From contig CAYUXF010000018.1 of NCBI GenBank assembly GCA_964448755.1, positions 1-27,868 of the forward strand: a stretch of 27,868 bases of DNA, written 5' to 3'. Position numbers and translations under genes: made by a program. Position 1 is the first letter of the stretch; each line of letters starts with the position of its first letter. Below, piece by piece: positions 14,567 through 22,077 of the stretch. The notes under the pieces are model-generated. The model was not told the DNA's origin, searched no databases, and saw only the letters and a list, made by a program, of their open reading frames with translations. Origin of the DNA: CAYUXF01 sp964448755. GTDB taxonomy: Bacteria > Margulisbacteria > Termititenacia > Termititenacales > CAYUXF01.

Positions 14567-14579
14567 TACGGGCGCACAA
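14567..14579. repeat. 13-bp direct repeat of the tRNA-Arg 5' end, copy B
   Basis: Exact copy of 14426-14438. After nucleotide 9 of the tRNA the sequence changes at once to the hairpin unit, so no second tRNA follows. Confidence 0.75.
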
Positions 14580-14644
14580 TATAACAATAACATTAACAAT
14601 GTCCAAAAAATGGACCATAAATATACCACTCGTTGTAGTAAAAA

Positions 14645-14664
14645 ACAAACATTGTTTGTATAAT
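14645..14664 (+). promoter_or_regulatory. aroC -10 box with overlapping dyad
   Basis: TATAAT at 14659-14664 lies about 30 bp before the aroC ATG; the best -35 candidate (TTGTAG, 14633-14638) is 20 bp away, too far to be convincing. ACAAAC-ATT-GTTTGT (14645-14659), a perfect 6-bp dyad, fills the spacer and touches the -10 box, a position suited to a repressor or activator. Confidence 0.4.
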
Positions 14665-14694
14665 AAATTTCTAAAAAATTGAGGGAGAAAAACA

Positions 14695-15768
14695 ATGCTC
14701 AGAGTGCTAACCGCCGGGGAATCTCACGGTCCAGGATTAACCGCTATTCTAGAAGGATTACCCGCTAATATTGAAATTTCCACCACAGAAATAAACAGCG
14801 AATTAAAAAGACGTCAGCAGGGCTACGGACGCGGCGGACGGCAGAAAATAGAGAGCGACACGGTCACTGTTCTCTCGGGCATCAGACAGGGCAAAACCAT
14901 CGGCTCACCAATAACGCTGTTCATTGAAAATAAAGATTTTAAGAACTGGCAGGAGATCATGTCTGCCGACAAAACCAAAAGCAAGCAGACTAAAGTAACC
15001 AATCTCCGCCCCGGCCACGCCGACTATCCCGGTGTTGTCAAATATCAGCAGGAAGATCTGCGCAATATTTTAGAGAGGGCCTCTGCCCGCTCAACCGCCG
15101 CCAACGTTGCCGTCGGCGCGCTCTGCAAAAAATTTCTGAGCTATTTTGAGATTACCGTTCAAAGCAAAATAGTTTCCGTAGAAAAAGTTATTGTCAATGC
15201 AGCAGAACTCAACAACGCCGCCAAACAGAAAATAGATGAAGCAAAGAACAATGGCGATTCGCTCGGCGGCATCTTTGAAGTTATTGTCAAAAACACACCT
15301 GTCGGTTTAGGTTCTCATGTACAAAACGACCGCAAACTCGACGCCAGGATTGCCGGCGCACTAATGGGCCTGCAGGCGATCAAAGGTGTGGAATTCGGCC
15401 TCGGATTTGAAGCAGCCAGACTGCCCGGCAGTTTAGTGCACGATGAAATGGGTGTTAAAAACAAAACTATTTACCATAAGACAAATAATGCCGGCGGCAT
15501 TGAAGGTGGCATGAGCAACGGCGAAGAGATCATTGTAAAAGCAGCTATGAAACCGATCCCGACGATGACCAAACCCTTAACAGGGCTCGATTGGCAGACA
15601 AAAAAAGAGACCGCCGCGCATATTGAGCGTTCCGATGTCTGCGCTATAGAATCGGCCGCGGTGATTGGTGAAGCGCTGGTAGCTTTTGAAATAGCCAAAG
15701 CCTTATTAGAAAAATTCGGCGGCGATTCTCTAACAGAAATATTAAACAATTTTAAGAAAAAAAATTAA
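14695..15768 (+). CDS. aroC: Chorismate synthase
   Basis: Last step of the shikimate pathway: anti-1,4-elimination of phosphate from EPSP to give chorismate, needing reduced FMN. Signature blocks: AGESHGPGLTAILEG (7-21, His11), RRQQGYGRGGRQ (39-50), NLRPGHADYPG (103-113, His108), ERASARSTAA (127-136), and near the C-terminus GLDWQTKKET with AHIERSDVCAIESAAVIGEA. At 357 aa it is the usual length, and no key block is missing. GAGGGAG lies 7 nt before the ATG. hydF starts 3 bp after the stop, so the two are cotranscribed despite unrelated functions. Confidence 0.98.
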   Translation: MLRVLTAGESHGPGLTAILEGLPANIEISTTEINSELKRRQQGYGRGGRQKIESDTVTVLSGIRQGKTIGSPITLFIENKDFKNWQEIMSADKTKSKQTKVTNLRPGHADYPGVVKYQQEDLRNILERASARSTAANVAVGALCKKFLSYFEITVQSKIVSVEKVIVNAAELNNAAKQKIDEAKNNGDSLGGIFEVIVKNTPVGLGSHVQNDRKLDARIAGALMGLQAIKGVEFGLGFEAARLPGSLVHDEMGVKNKTIYHKTNNAGGIEGGMSNGEEIIVKAAMKPIPTMTKPLTGLDWQTKKETAAHIERSDVCAIESAAVIGEALVAFEIAKALLEKFGGDSLTEILNNFKKKN

Positions 15769-15771
15769 CCA

Positions 15772-17028
15772 ATGTCATCATTTACAGAGCGTGATCATCT
15801 CGGCATTTTCGGCAAAATGAATTCCGGCAAAAGCTCGGTCATGAATCTGTTGACCCAGCAGGAAACATCTATTGTTGATGCCACCCCTGGCACGACCGCC
15901 GACACCAAAACAACTTTAGCGGAATTGCACGGCCTCGGCCCGGTCAAATTATTTGACACTGCCGGCCTGGACGAACAAGGCAATTTAGGTACAAAAAAAC
16001 AAAAAAAAACGTATAACGACCTTAAGGAGTGCGATCTTATTTTATTGGTCATTGACCCCGCCAGCCAAAATTTTGCAACAGAAAAAGCGGTTATCGATAA
16101 AGCACGCGAGCTCGATAAACAATTGTTGATCATTTATAATCTCTTTGCCGCTGGAGATAAAAACAAAATAGCCTCAGCGGAAAAAGCTATTCCCCTGCTA
16201 CGGTTTTATAAAAAAATTATCCTGCGGGCCAACCAAACTAAATACCGCGCGGAATTAATAGAATTTATTTTAAAAAATTATTCGCCAAAAAATGACCAGA
16301 CCGAACTGCTCCCCTTTATTAAAAAAGATGAATATTATGTTCTGCTTATCCCCATGGACAACGAAACGCCGCCCGGACGCTACTTACGGCCGCAGGCCAT
16401 GGTAGAAGAATACATCACCAGACACTGGGCTTATCCGGTCTCTTTTCGTTTAGATCTGACAGCAGCCCGCAGCAATGATTTTTCAACAGAAAAAAAGCGT
16501 TTTGTTAATTTTTTAAATAATTTTCAAAAAAAACCAAAAATGATAATTACCGACTCGCAAGCCATGGATATTTTAAATAAGTGGTGTCCGCCAGGAATTG
16601 ATTTAACAACTTTTTCTATTGTCATGATCAATTATTTCAGCCGGGGCCGGCTTAAACTTTTTGCCGAAGGTCTAACTGCGCTGGAAAAGATCAAGCCAGG
16701 CGAAAAAGTTTTAATTGTGGAAGCCTGTAATCACTCCCGCATAGGCGAAGATATCGGCACGGTACAAATACCCGCTTACTTTGCTAAAAAATATCCCGGC
16801 GTTATTATTGAACATAATTTTGGCCGTGAGTTTCAAGACAATCAAAATCTCAGTAAATACAAATTGATCATCCACTGTGGCGGCTGTATGATCACACCGC
16901 AAAAACTACAATCCCGGCTACGCGATCTGGAGACAGCGGCAGTCCCAATCACTAATTACGGCCTTATTTTATCTCATTTTCAAGGTCCGGCCGCTTTAAA
17001 AAAAGTATTAAAACCCTGGTCTTTATAA
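15772..17028 (+). CDS. hydF: [FeFe] hydrogenase maturation GTPase HydF
   Basis: Scaffold GTPase that assembles the 2Fe subcluster made by HydE/HydG and delivers it to HydA. The N-terminal GTPase has P-loop GKMNSGKSS (14-22), ATPGTT (37-42) and DTAGLDEQG (62-70). The usual NKxD (G4) motif is not evident; the expected place reads IIYNLFAAGDK. The C-terminal [4Fe-4S] site is complete: Cys319-x-His321 (EACNHSRIGEDIGT) and His368-Cys369-x-x-Cys372 (HCGGCMITPQ). 418 aa is typical. No clear ribosome-binding site precedes the ATG, so translation is probably coupled to aroC. Implies an [FeFe] hydrogenase and HydE/HydG elsewhere. Confidence 0.97.
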   Translation: MSSFTERDHLGIFGKMNSGKSSVMNLLTQQETSIVDATPGTTADTKTTLAELHGLGPVKLFDTAGLDEQGNLGTKKQKKTYNDLKECDLILLVIDPASQNFATEKAVIDKARELDKQLLIIYNLFAAGDKNKIASAEKAIPLLRFYKKIILRANQTKYRAELIEFILKNYSPKNDQTELLPFIKKDEYYVLLIPMDNETPPGRYLRPQAMVEEYITRHWAYPVSFRLDLTAARSNDFSTEKKRFVNFLNNFQKKPKMIITDSQAMDILNKWCPPGIDLTTFSIVMINYFSRGRLKLFAEGLTALEKIKPGEKVLIVEACNHSRIGEDIGTVQIPAYFAKKYPGVIIEHNFGREFQDNQNLSKYKLIIHCGGCMITPQKLQSRLRDLETAAVPITNYGLILSHFQGPAALKKVLKPWSL

Positions 17029-17063
17029 TTATTTTTAATAATATCTATATATAAATCAATAAA

Positions 17064-17092
17064 TTGATAATTACATAGCTTTTAGTTATAAT
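17064..17092 (+). promoter_or_regulatory. Strong sigma70-type promoter of the cimA operon
   Basis: TTGATA (17064-17069), a 17-bp spacer and perfect TATAAT (17087-17092). The predicted start, near 17099, leaves a leader of about 40 nt. The leader contains GGC-AAAAATAA-GCC followed by seven T, too weak a stem to call an attenuator. Confidence 0.75.
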
Positions 17093-17139
17093 CGGCAAAA
17101 ATAAGCCTTTTTTTAATTTTTAAGAGGTTGAGGCAGTAA

Positions 17140-18696
17140 ATGAACCAAAAAACTTATATTTATGACACAACCTTGCGCGACGGCGAACAAGGGGAAGGTA
17201 TTGCCTTTACCGTTGAAGACAAGCTGCTGATAACTAAACTGCTCGACAATTTAGGCGTCGACTATATCGAAGGCGGCCAGCCAGGCTCTAATCCCAAAGC
17301 TATCGAATTCTTTAAAAAAGCAACCGCCTTAAAATTAAAACATACTAAACTGGTGGCCTTTGGCTCTACCTGCCGCTTTGGCAAACCAGCCAAAAGCGAT
17401 ATTAATCTGCAGGCCTTGGTCAGTGCTAATACTCCGGTGGTAACGATCTTTGGCAAGACCTGGGATTTTCACGTTAAAGACGCTCTCAATATCTCGCTCA
17501 ACGACAATTTAAAAATTGTCGCCGATTCTATTCAATTCTTAAAAAGTGCCGGCAAAGAAGTTTTTTTTGATGCCGAACACTTTTTTGACGGCTATAAAAA
17601 CAACCCGGAATATTCACTATCTGTATTAAAAACAGCGGAAGCGGCCGGCGCTGATGTTTTAGTCCTCTGCGATACTAACGGCGGCGCGCTCCCTTTTGAA
17701 GTATCAGAAATAATTGAAAAAATTAAACCACAACTAAAAACCCCGTTGGCCATCCACGCCCACAACGACAGCGGCTGTGCGGTCGCCAACTCTATCTCTG
17801 CAATTAACAGCGGCGCCATTCAGGTACAGGGCACTATCAATGGCTATGGCGAACGCTGCGGCAATGCCAATCTTTGCTCAATAATCCCGACGCTCCAACT
17901 CAAAATGGGACACAAGGCCTTACCGGCTAAAAAACTGGAACTGCTGACATCTACGGCGCATCACATTTCTGAGATCGCCAATTTAATTCCGGATAATCAG
18001 GCCCCTTATGTCGGCTATTCCGCCTTTGCCCATAAAGGTGGCATTCACGTTAACGCCATTAAAAAAAATGCCGCTACTTACGAACACATTAAACCTGAAC
18101 TAGTTGGCAACAAACAGCGGATCTTAATTTCAGAACTGGCTGGCACCAGCAATTTATTGCACAAAGCCCAGTCCATGGGGATCGACCTAAAAAAAGATGA
18201 TCCGGCCGTTAAAGAGTTACTGAAAAAAATCAAGGAATTAGAACATGCCGGCTATCAATTTGAGGAGGGCGAGGCATCTATTGATCTTTTGATCAAAAAA
18301 GCACTGGGCCGGCATCGGCCGCTTTTTGAATTAATTAACTATCGCGTCACCAATGAACATGTTAATAACAAAGATGTCGTTGAAGCCACTGTTAAAATTA
18401 AGATTGGCGACAAAATAATTCATACCGTTGCTGATGGCAACGGGCCGGTCGCCGCACTAGATCAGGCGTTGCGCAAAGCACTGGCCGGCAGTTTTCCTAA
18501 AATAAAAGAGATATCGCTGGCCGATTACCGCGTCCGCGTCCTCGACAGCAAAGACGGTACCGACGCCAAGGTCCGGGTCATTATCATTTCCCGCGATGAC
18601 AAAGATATCTGGGGCACGGTCGGTGTTTCGCCGGACATTATTGAAGCCAGCTGGCAGGCGCTAGTAGACAGTATTGAATATAAGTTATTGCAATAG
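17140..18696 (+). CDS. cimA: (R)-citramalate synthase
   Basis: Condenses pyruvate with acetyl-CoA to citramalate, the entry to threonine-independent isoleucine synthesis. The TIM barrel opens with YDTTLRDGEQGEG (8-20, metal Asp14 and catalytic Arg13); metal ligands His206 and His208 are in AIHAHND; NGYGERCGNANL (234-245) is conserved. The C-terminal third (about 385-518) is the LeuA-type allosteric dimerisation domain (DVVEATVKIKIGD, LADYRVRVLDSKDGTDAK), normally the site of isoleucine feedback. The length (518) and EGGQPGSNPKA block fit the CimA branch rather than isopropylmalate synthase (LeuA) or homocitrate synthase. TTGAGG lies upstream of the ATG. First gene of cimA-lysA-cdaA-panB. Confidence 0.93.
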   Translation: MNQKTYIYDTTLRDGEQGEGIAFTVEDKLLITKLLDNLGVDYIEGGQPGSNPKAIEFFKKATALKLKHTKLVAFGSTCRFGKPAKSDINLQALVSANTPVVTIFGKTWDFHVKDALNISLNDNLKIVADSIQFLKSAGKEVFFDAEHFFDGYKNNPEYSLSVLKTAEAAGADVLVLCDTNGGALPFEVSEIIEKIKPQLKTPLAIHAHNDSGCAVANSISAINSGAIQVQGTINGYGERCGNANLCSIIPTLQLKMGHKALPAKKLELLTSTAHHISEIANLIPDNQAPYVGYSAFAHKGGIHVNAIKKNAATYEHIKPELVGNKQRILISELAGTSNLLHKAQSMGIDLKKDDPAVKELLKKIKELEHAGYQFEEGEASIDLLIKKALGRHRPLFELINYRVTNEHVNNKDVVEATVKIKIGDKIIHTVADGNGPVAALDQALRKALAGSFPKIKEISLADYRVRVLDSKDGTDAKVRVIIISRDDKDIWGTVGVSPDIIEASWQALVDSIEYKLLQ

Positions 18697-18713
18697 AAAG
18701 GAATTAAACTAAT

Positions 18714-20024
18714 ATGTTTTTCGATGATACATCTAATATGCCTTTAACCACAGAGATAACCGCCAAGGGAAATTTTGGAATTGGCGGCTGTGATACCGTG
18801 GAGCTCGCTAAAGAATTTGGTACGCCATTATATGTTATGGATGAAGAGACCCTGCGCAATAGCTGTCGGCAATACATGGATGCTTTCAGCAAAGCTTTGC
18901 CGGGCGCCGAAGTTGTGTTTGCCTCCAAATCAATGTCCGTCCTAGGTGTTTTAAAAGTGCTTAAAGAAGAAGGTCTTTGTATCGACGTCGTCTCGGGCGG
19001 CGAGCTTTATACCGCTTTAAAAGCAGGTTTTTCACCGGAAAAAATATTTTTTCATGGCAATAATAAATCAGCCAAAGAACTAAGCGAAGCTTTAGCTGCC
19101 GGAGTAAAAACTATTGTTGCTGATAATTTCCAGGAGATCGCTCTGCTCGATGAACTAGCCAAGGAACAAGATAAAAAACAAGAAATATTGATCCGTGTCA
19201 CACCCGGCGTTGAAGCGCATACCCACGAGTTTATCAGGACCGGCCAGCTCGATTCCAAATTTGGTATCCACGCCGATAAAATGGTTGAAACATTAGAAGA
19301 ACTCAAGAAATATAAGCATGTTGTTTTCAAAGGGCTACATGTCCACATCGGTTCACAAATTTTAGAAGTAAATCCTTTTTCTTATACGATAGAAATAATG
19401 ATGGACTTAATTAAAAATATCAAAGAAAAAAATAAATTAACGGTGGAAATTCTCAATTTAGGCGGCGGCTTGGGCATTAGCTATCTACCTAAAGACACTC
19501 CGCCAGCAGTTGAAGAATATGCTAAGACCATAGCAGAAACTTTAAAGTTCAAAGCAGAAAGTTTAAAGATCAAACAGCCGCGTATCATGGTAGAACCAGG
19601 CCGCTCGATTGTCGGTCCAGCCGGAATAACTCTCTACACTGTCGGCTATACTAAGGATCTCAAAGGGATCCGCAAATATATTTTTATTGACGGCGGTATG
19701 GCCGATAACCCCAGACCAATTACGTATCAGGCCAAATACGACGCCTTAATAGCCAATAAAATAGAAAAAAAGAAGACCGAGCTAGTTACCGTTGCCGGAA
19801 AATTTTGCGAATCTGGCGATATTTTAATTAAAGATATTTGTCTGCAGCCGCCGCAAACAGGCGATATTCTGGCAGTACTAGGAACCGGCGCCTATAATTT
19901 TTCAATGGCCTCTAACTATAATCAAGCGCTTAAACCAGCTATGGTCATGGTCAATAACGGAACCAGCGCACTACTAGTTAAACGCGAATCTTATGAAGAT
20001 TTACTGAGGAACCACGTATTATGA
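18714..20024 (+). CDS. lysA: Diaminopimelate decarboxylase
   Basis: PLP enzyme converting meso-diaminopimelate to L-lysine. Fold-type III alanine-racemase-like barrel: the PLP lysine is Lys72 in FASKSMSV, where most LysA proteins have YAxKA. GLHVHIGSQI (207-216), the phosphate-binding loop GGGLG (250-254), EPGRSIVG (294-301) and GKFCESGDI (362-370, active-site Cys365 from the partner subunit) are all present. 436 aa is typical. AAAGGA lies 11-12 nt before the ATG. The final codons overlap the cdaA start by 4 bp (ATGA). Confidence 0.96.
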   Translation: MFFDDTSNMPLTTEITAKGNFGIGGCDTVELAKEFGTPLYVMDEETLRNSCRQYMDAFSKALPGAEVVFASKSMSVLGVLKVLKEEGLCIDVVSGGELYTALKAGFSPEKIFFHGNNKSAKELSEALAAGVKTIVADNFQEIALLDELAKEQDKKQEILIRVTPGVEAHTHEFIRTGQLDSKFGIHADKMVETLEELKKYKHVVFKGLHVHIGSQILEVNPFSYTIEIMMDLIKNIKEKNKLTVEILNLGGGLGISYLPKDTPPAVEEYAKTIAETLKFKAESLKIKQPRIMVEPGRSIVGPAGITLYTVGYTKDLKGIRKYIFIDGGMADNPRPITYQAKYDALIANKIEKKKTELVTVAGKFCESGDILIKDICLQPPQTGDILAVLGTGAYNFSMASNYNQALKPAMVMVNNGTSALLVKRESYEDLLRNHVL

Positions 20025-20782
20025 TAGCTGCAATATTAAAAAACATTCGGATCGTAGATGTTTTTGATATTTTGATCGTCAGTGTTTTTGTCTACTACTC
20101 CCTGCTCTGGTTCTATAACTCGCGTGCCTTTCAATTATTTAAAGGTTTTATTGTCATTGTCTTTTTGTTTATCTGCAGCAAGATCCTTAATCTTTATACG
20201 ATCGAATGGCTAATGCAGGAATTAGCGACAATTATTATGATCTTATTGATAATTGTCTTTCAGCCGGAACTGCGCCGGGCCTTGGAAAGACTGGGCCGCC
20301 AGACTTTTATTAATAATTTTCTCTTTGGCAAAAAAGGGCAGAATATCGGCTATCTCAATGAACTGATCCGTAGCATTGAGGCAATGAGCGAAAAAAAGAC
20401 CGGTGCCTTAATTGTCATTGAAAAAGCGACCGGGCTAGGCGAATATCTGGAAGGCGGACTGGCTCTAGATGCCGTTGTTTCAGAAGATCTGCTGTTGGCT
20501 ATTTTTCAAAAAAACTCACCATTACATGACGGCGCCGTGATCATTCAAGGGAACCGCATTGCCGCCGCACGCTGTCTTTTGCCGCTCACTGAGAACAAGT
20601 TGATCGACCAACGCCTCGGCACCAGACACCGCTCCGCTATCGGCCTTACCGAAGTCTCTGACGCCGTTGTTCTGGTAGTATCTGAGGAAACCGGAATAAT
20701 TTCACTTGCCGAGAACGGTGTGCTTTCCAGATACCTGAGCAAAGGCGACCTGGAAGAAAAATTGCTGGTCGACTATATTTAA
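20021..20782 (+). CDS. cdaA: Membrane diadenylate cyclase CdaA (DisA_N domain)
   Basis: Synthesises c-di-AMP from two ATP. Three N-terminal membrane helices (about 10-30, 38-56 and 66-80) are followed by the cyclase domain, with HDGA at 169-172 (metal Asp170) and GTRHRSAIG at 200-208, the DGA and RHR motifs needed for activity. 253 aa is slightly short of the usual 270-280. c-di-AMP normally controls potassium and osmolyte uptake and wall homeostasis. The usual partners cdaR (YbbR) and glmM are not next to it; instead it overlaps lysA by 4 bp and is followed by panB. Confidence 0.96.
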   Translation: MIAAILKNIRIVDVFDILIVSVFVYYSLLWFYNSRAFQLFKGFIVIVFLFICSKILNLYTIEWLMQELATIIMILLIIVFQPELRRALERLGRQTFINNFLFGKKGQNIGYLNELIRSIEAMSEKKTGALIVIEKATGLGEYLEGGLALDAVVSEDLLLAIFQKNSPLHDGAVIIQGNRIAAARCLLPLTENKLIDQRLGTRHRSAIGLTEVSDAVVLVVSEETGIISLAENGVLSRYLSKGDLEEKLLVDYI

Positions 20783-20794
20783 AAATATTTAACT

Positions 20795-21589
20795 ATGTCT
20801 ACTCTAACTCTAGAAAAAATCAAAAACAAAAAAGGACAGACTAAGATCAGCATGCTGACCGCTTACTCTTACCCCATGGCTAAAATGCTGGCCAGCTGCG
20901 ATCTCGATATAATTCTGGTCGGTGACTCACTGGGGATGGTTTTTCAGGGCAAAGAAAATACTTTGGCAGTAACAATAGAAGAAATGATCTATCACAGTCA
21001 GGCGGTCCGCCGCGGCGCGCCGCAAAGTTTTATTGTTGTCGATATGCCTTTTATGTCTTATCAGGTCAGCGCCGAACAAACTTTAATTAATGCCGGCAAA
21101 ATGATCAAAGAAACTAACTGCAACGCCTTAAAATTAGAAGGCGCGTCGGAGGTAGTTCTTGCCTCTATTAAAAAGATCACCAGCGCCGGTATCCCGGTCA
21201 TGGGACACCTTGGTTTTACACCACAAGCAATAAATAATCTTTCCGGCTATAAGATCCAGGGCAAACTGCCGGAAGCGGCCCAACAGCTCATAGCAGAAGC
21301 CCGGGCCGTTGAAGCGGCCGGCGCATTTTCTTTAGTTTTAGAAATGATCCCGGCCGAACTAACCAAAACCATTACTCAAGAATTAAAAATACCAGTCATC
21401 AGCTGTGGTGCTGGGCCGGACTGCGATGGGCAAGTCTTAGTTATAGATGACATCCTGGGCCTTTGTGAAAGAACACCGCGATTCGCTAAAAAATATACCG
21501 AGGCCGGCAGTTTAATTAAAAAAGCGGTAACTGACTATATAAAAGAAGTTCAAGAAGGAAAATTTCCAGATCAAACACATTCTTTTTGA
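20795..21589 (+). CDS. panB: 3-methyl-2-oxobutanoate hydroxymethyltransferase
   Basis: First step of pantothenate synthesis: transfers a hydroxymethyl group from 5,10-methylene-THF to ketoisovalerate, giving ketopantoate. Metal and substrate residues are visible: Asp44 in LVGDSLGMV, Asp83 in VVDMPFMSY, Lys113 and Glu115 in LKLEGA, His138 in VMGHLGFTPQ and catalytic Glu183 in LEMIPAEL. 264 aa is normal. It follows cdaA by 12 bp without a strong Shine-Dalgarno. The substrate comes from the branched-chain pathway, which gives a metabolic link to cimA at the operon's start. Confidence 0.97.
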   Translation: MSTLTLEKIKNKKGQTKISMLTAYSYPMAKMLASCDLDIILVGDSLGMVFQGKENTLAVTIEEMIYHSQAVRRGAPQSFIVVDMPFMSYQVSAEQTLINAGKMIKETNCNALKLEGASEVVLASIKKITSAGIPVMGHLGFTPQAINNLSGYKIQGKLPEAAQQLIAEARAVEAAGAFSLVLEMIPAELTKTITQELKIPVISCGAGPDCDGQVLVIDDILGLCERTPRFAKKYTEAGSLIKKAVTDYIKEVQEGKFPDQTHSF

Positions 21590-21593
21590 TCAA

Positions 21594-21602
21594 TGCTATA
21601 AT
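21594..21602 (+). promoter_or_regulatory. Extended -10 promoter of the response regulator gene
   Basis: TGCTATAAT: a perfect TATAAT (21597-21602) with TGn, starting 5 bp after the panB stop. No recognisable -35 box. The leader would be about 20 nt and includes CTGGAGG. Confidence 0.6.
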
Positions 21603-21629
21603 TAAACAGTTTTAACTGGAGGGCCTATT

Positions 21630-21998
21630 ATGAAAAATAAAAAAATAATGATCATCGATGATGAACAGCACATGCTTTTTCTCTCCAAAGCCATTGTCAG
21701 CAGTCACGGCTACGAAGTAATTACCGAATCTAACAGTCAAAAAGCTTTTGCTACTATTATAGAACAAAAACCGGCACTGATATTATTAGATCTGGTCATG
21801 CCCGGCATTAACGGCATTGAACTAGCCCAAAAGATCAAAGCGACCGCTGAACTAAAAAACATTCCTCTTTTTGCTTTTACCGGCACGCCAGATGTGCTCA
21901 ACGAAAAAAATAGCCAGTATTTTGAAAAAATATTAATTAAACCTTTTCATATGGAAGACCTGATCAAAGAAATAAACTTACTTTTTAAAAGTAAATAA
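21630..21998 (+). CDS. Single-domain response regulator (CheY/Spo0F-like receiver)
   Basis: 122 residues, a receiver domain only. The acidic pocket is Asp10-Asp11 in MIIDDEQ, the phosphorylation site is Asp54 in LLDLVMPG, the switch residue is Thr84 in AFTGT, and the conserved lysine is Lys104 in IKPF, so it should be phosphorylatable. No output domain is present; it probably acts by protein interaction. A strong GGAGG precedes the ATG. No histidine kinase lies nearby. It has its own extended -10 promoter and is followed after about 80 bp by the ExeA-like ATPase, which has a separate candidate promoter. Confidence 0.95.
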   Translation: MKNKKIMIIDDEQHMLFLSKAIVSSHGYEVITESNSQKAFATIIEQKPALILLDLVMPGINGIELAQKIKATAELKNIPLFAFTGTPDVLNEKNSQYFEKILIKPFHMEDLIKEINLLFKSK

Positions 21999-22016
21999 AA
22001 CTTAACGGGCACTCCC

Positions 22017-22045
22017 TTGACACCTTTACTGCTTTAGTTTAAGCT
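22017..22045 (+). promoter_or_regulatory. Candidate promoter for the ExeA-like ATPase gene
   Basis: Consensus TTGACA (22017-22022), a 17-bp spacer and TAAGCT (22040-22045). The -10 box is weak (T1, A2 and T6 retained), so an activator may be needed. Confidence 0.45.
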
Positions 22046-22050
22046 TTTCC

Positions 22051-22065
22051 CCAGAAAGTTTCTGG
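22051..22065 (+). promoter_or_regulatory. Perfect 15-bp dyad next to the ribosome-binding site
   Basis: CCAGAAA-G-TTTCTGG is a perfect 7+1+7 palindrome. Its right end overlaps the first bases of the TGGAGGA Shine-Dalgarno of the ATPase gene and it falls at the predicted transcription start. It could be a repressor operator, or a small RNA hairpin next to the ribosome-binding site. Confidence 0.5.
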
Positions 22066-22077
22066 AGGATCGTTGTT

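Noticed and set aside
14435..14579. A second, degenerate tRNA gene starting at the duplicated 5' end (14567-14579)
   Set aside because: After nucleotide 9 there is no D-arm, anticodon or T-arm; the sequence runs into palindromes.
14510..14695. 61-codon minus-strand frame in the aroC upstream region
   Set aside because: It spans the aroC promoter and the palindromic repeats; the composition is Cys/Leu/Phe-rich and has no start signal.
15795..16133. 112-codon minus-strand frame inside hydF
   Set aside because: Shadow of the HydF GTPase domain; no ribosome-binding site and Ser-rich antisense composition.
17093..17139. Attenuator in the cimA leader (GGC...GCC followed by T-run)
   Set aside because: The stem is only 3 bp and no leader peptide or alternative stem could be drawn.
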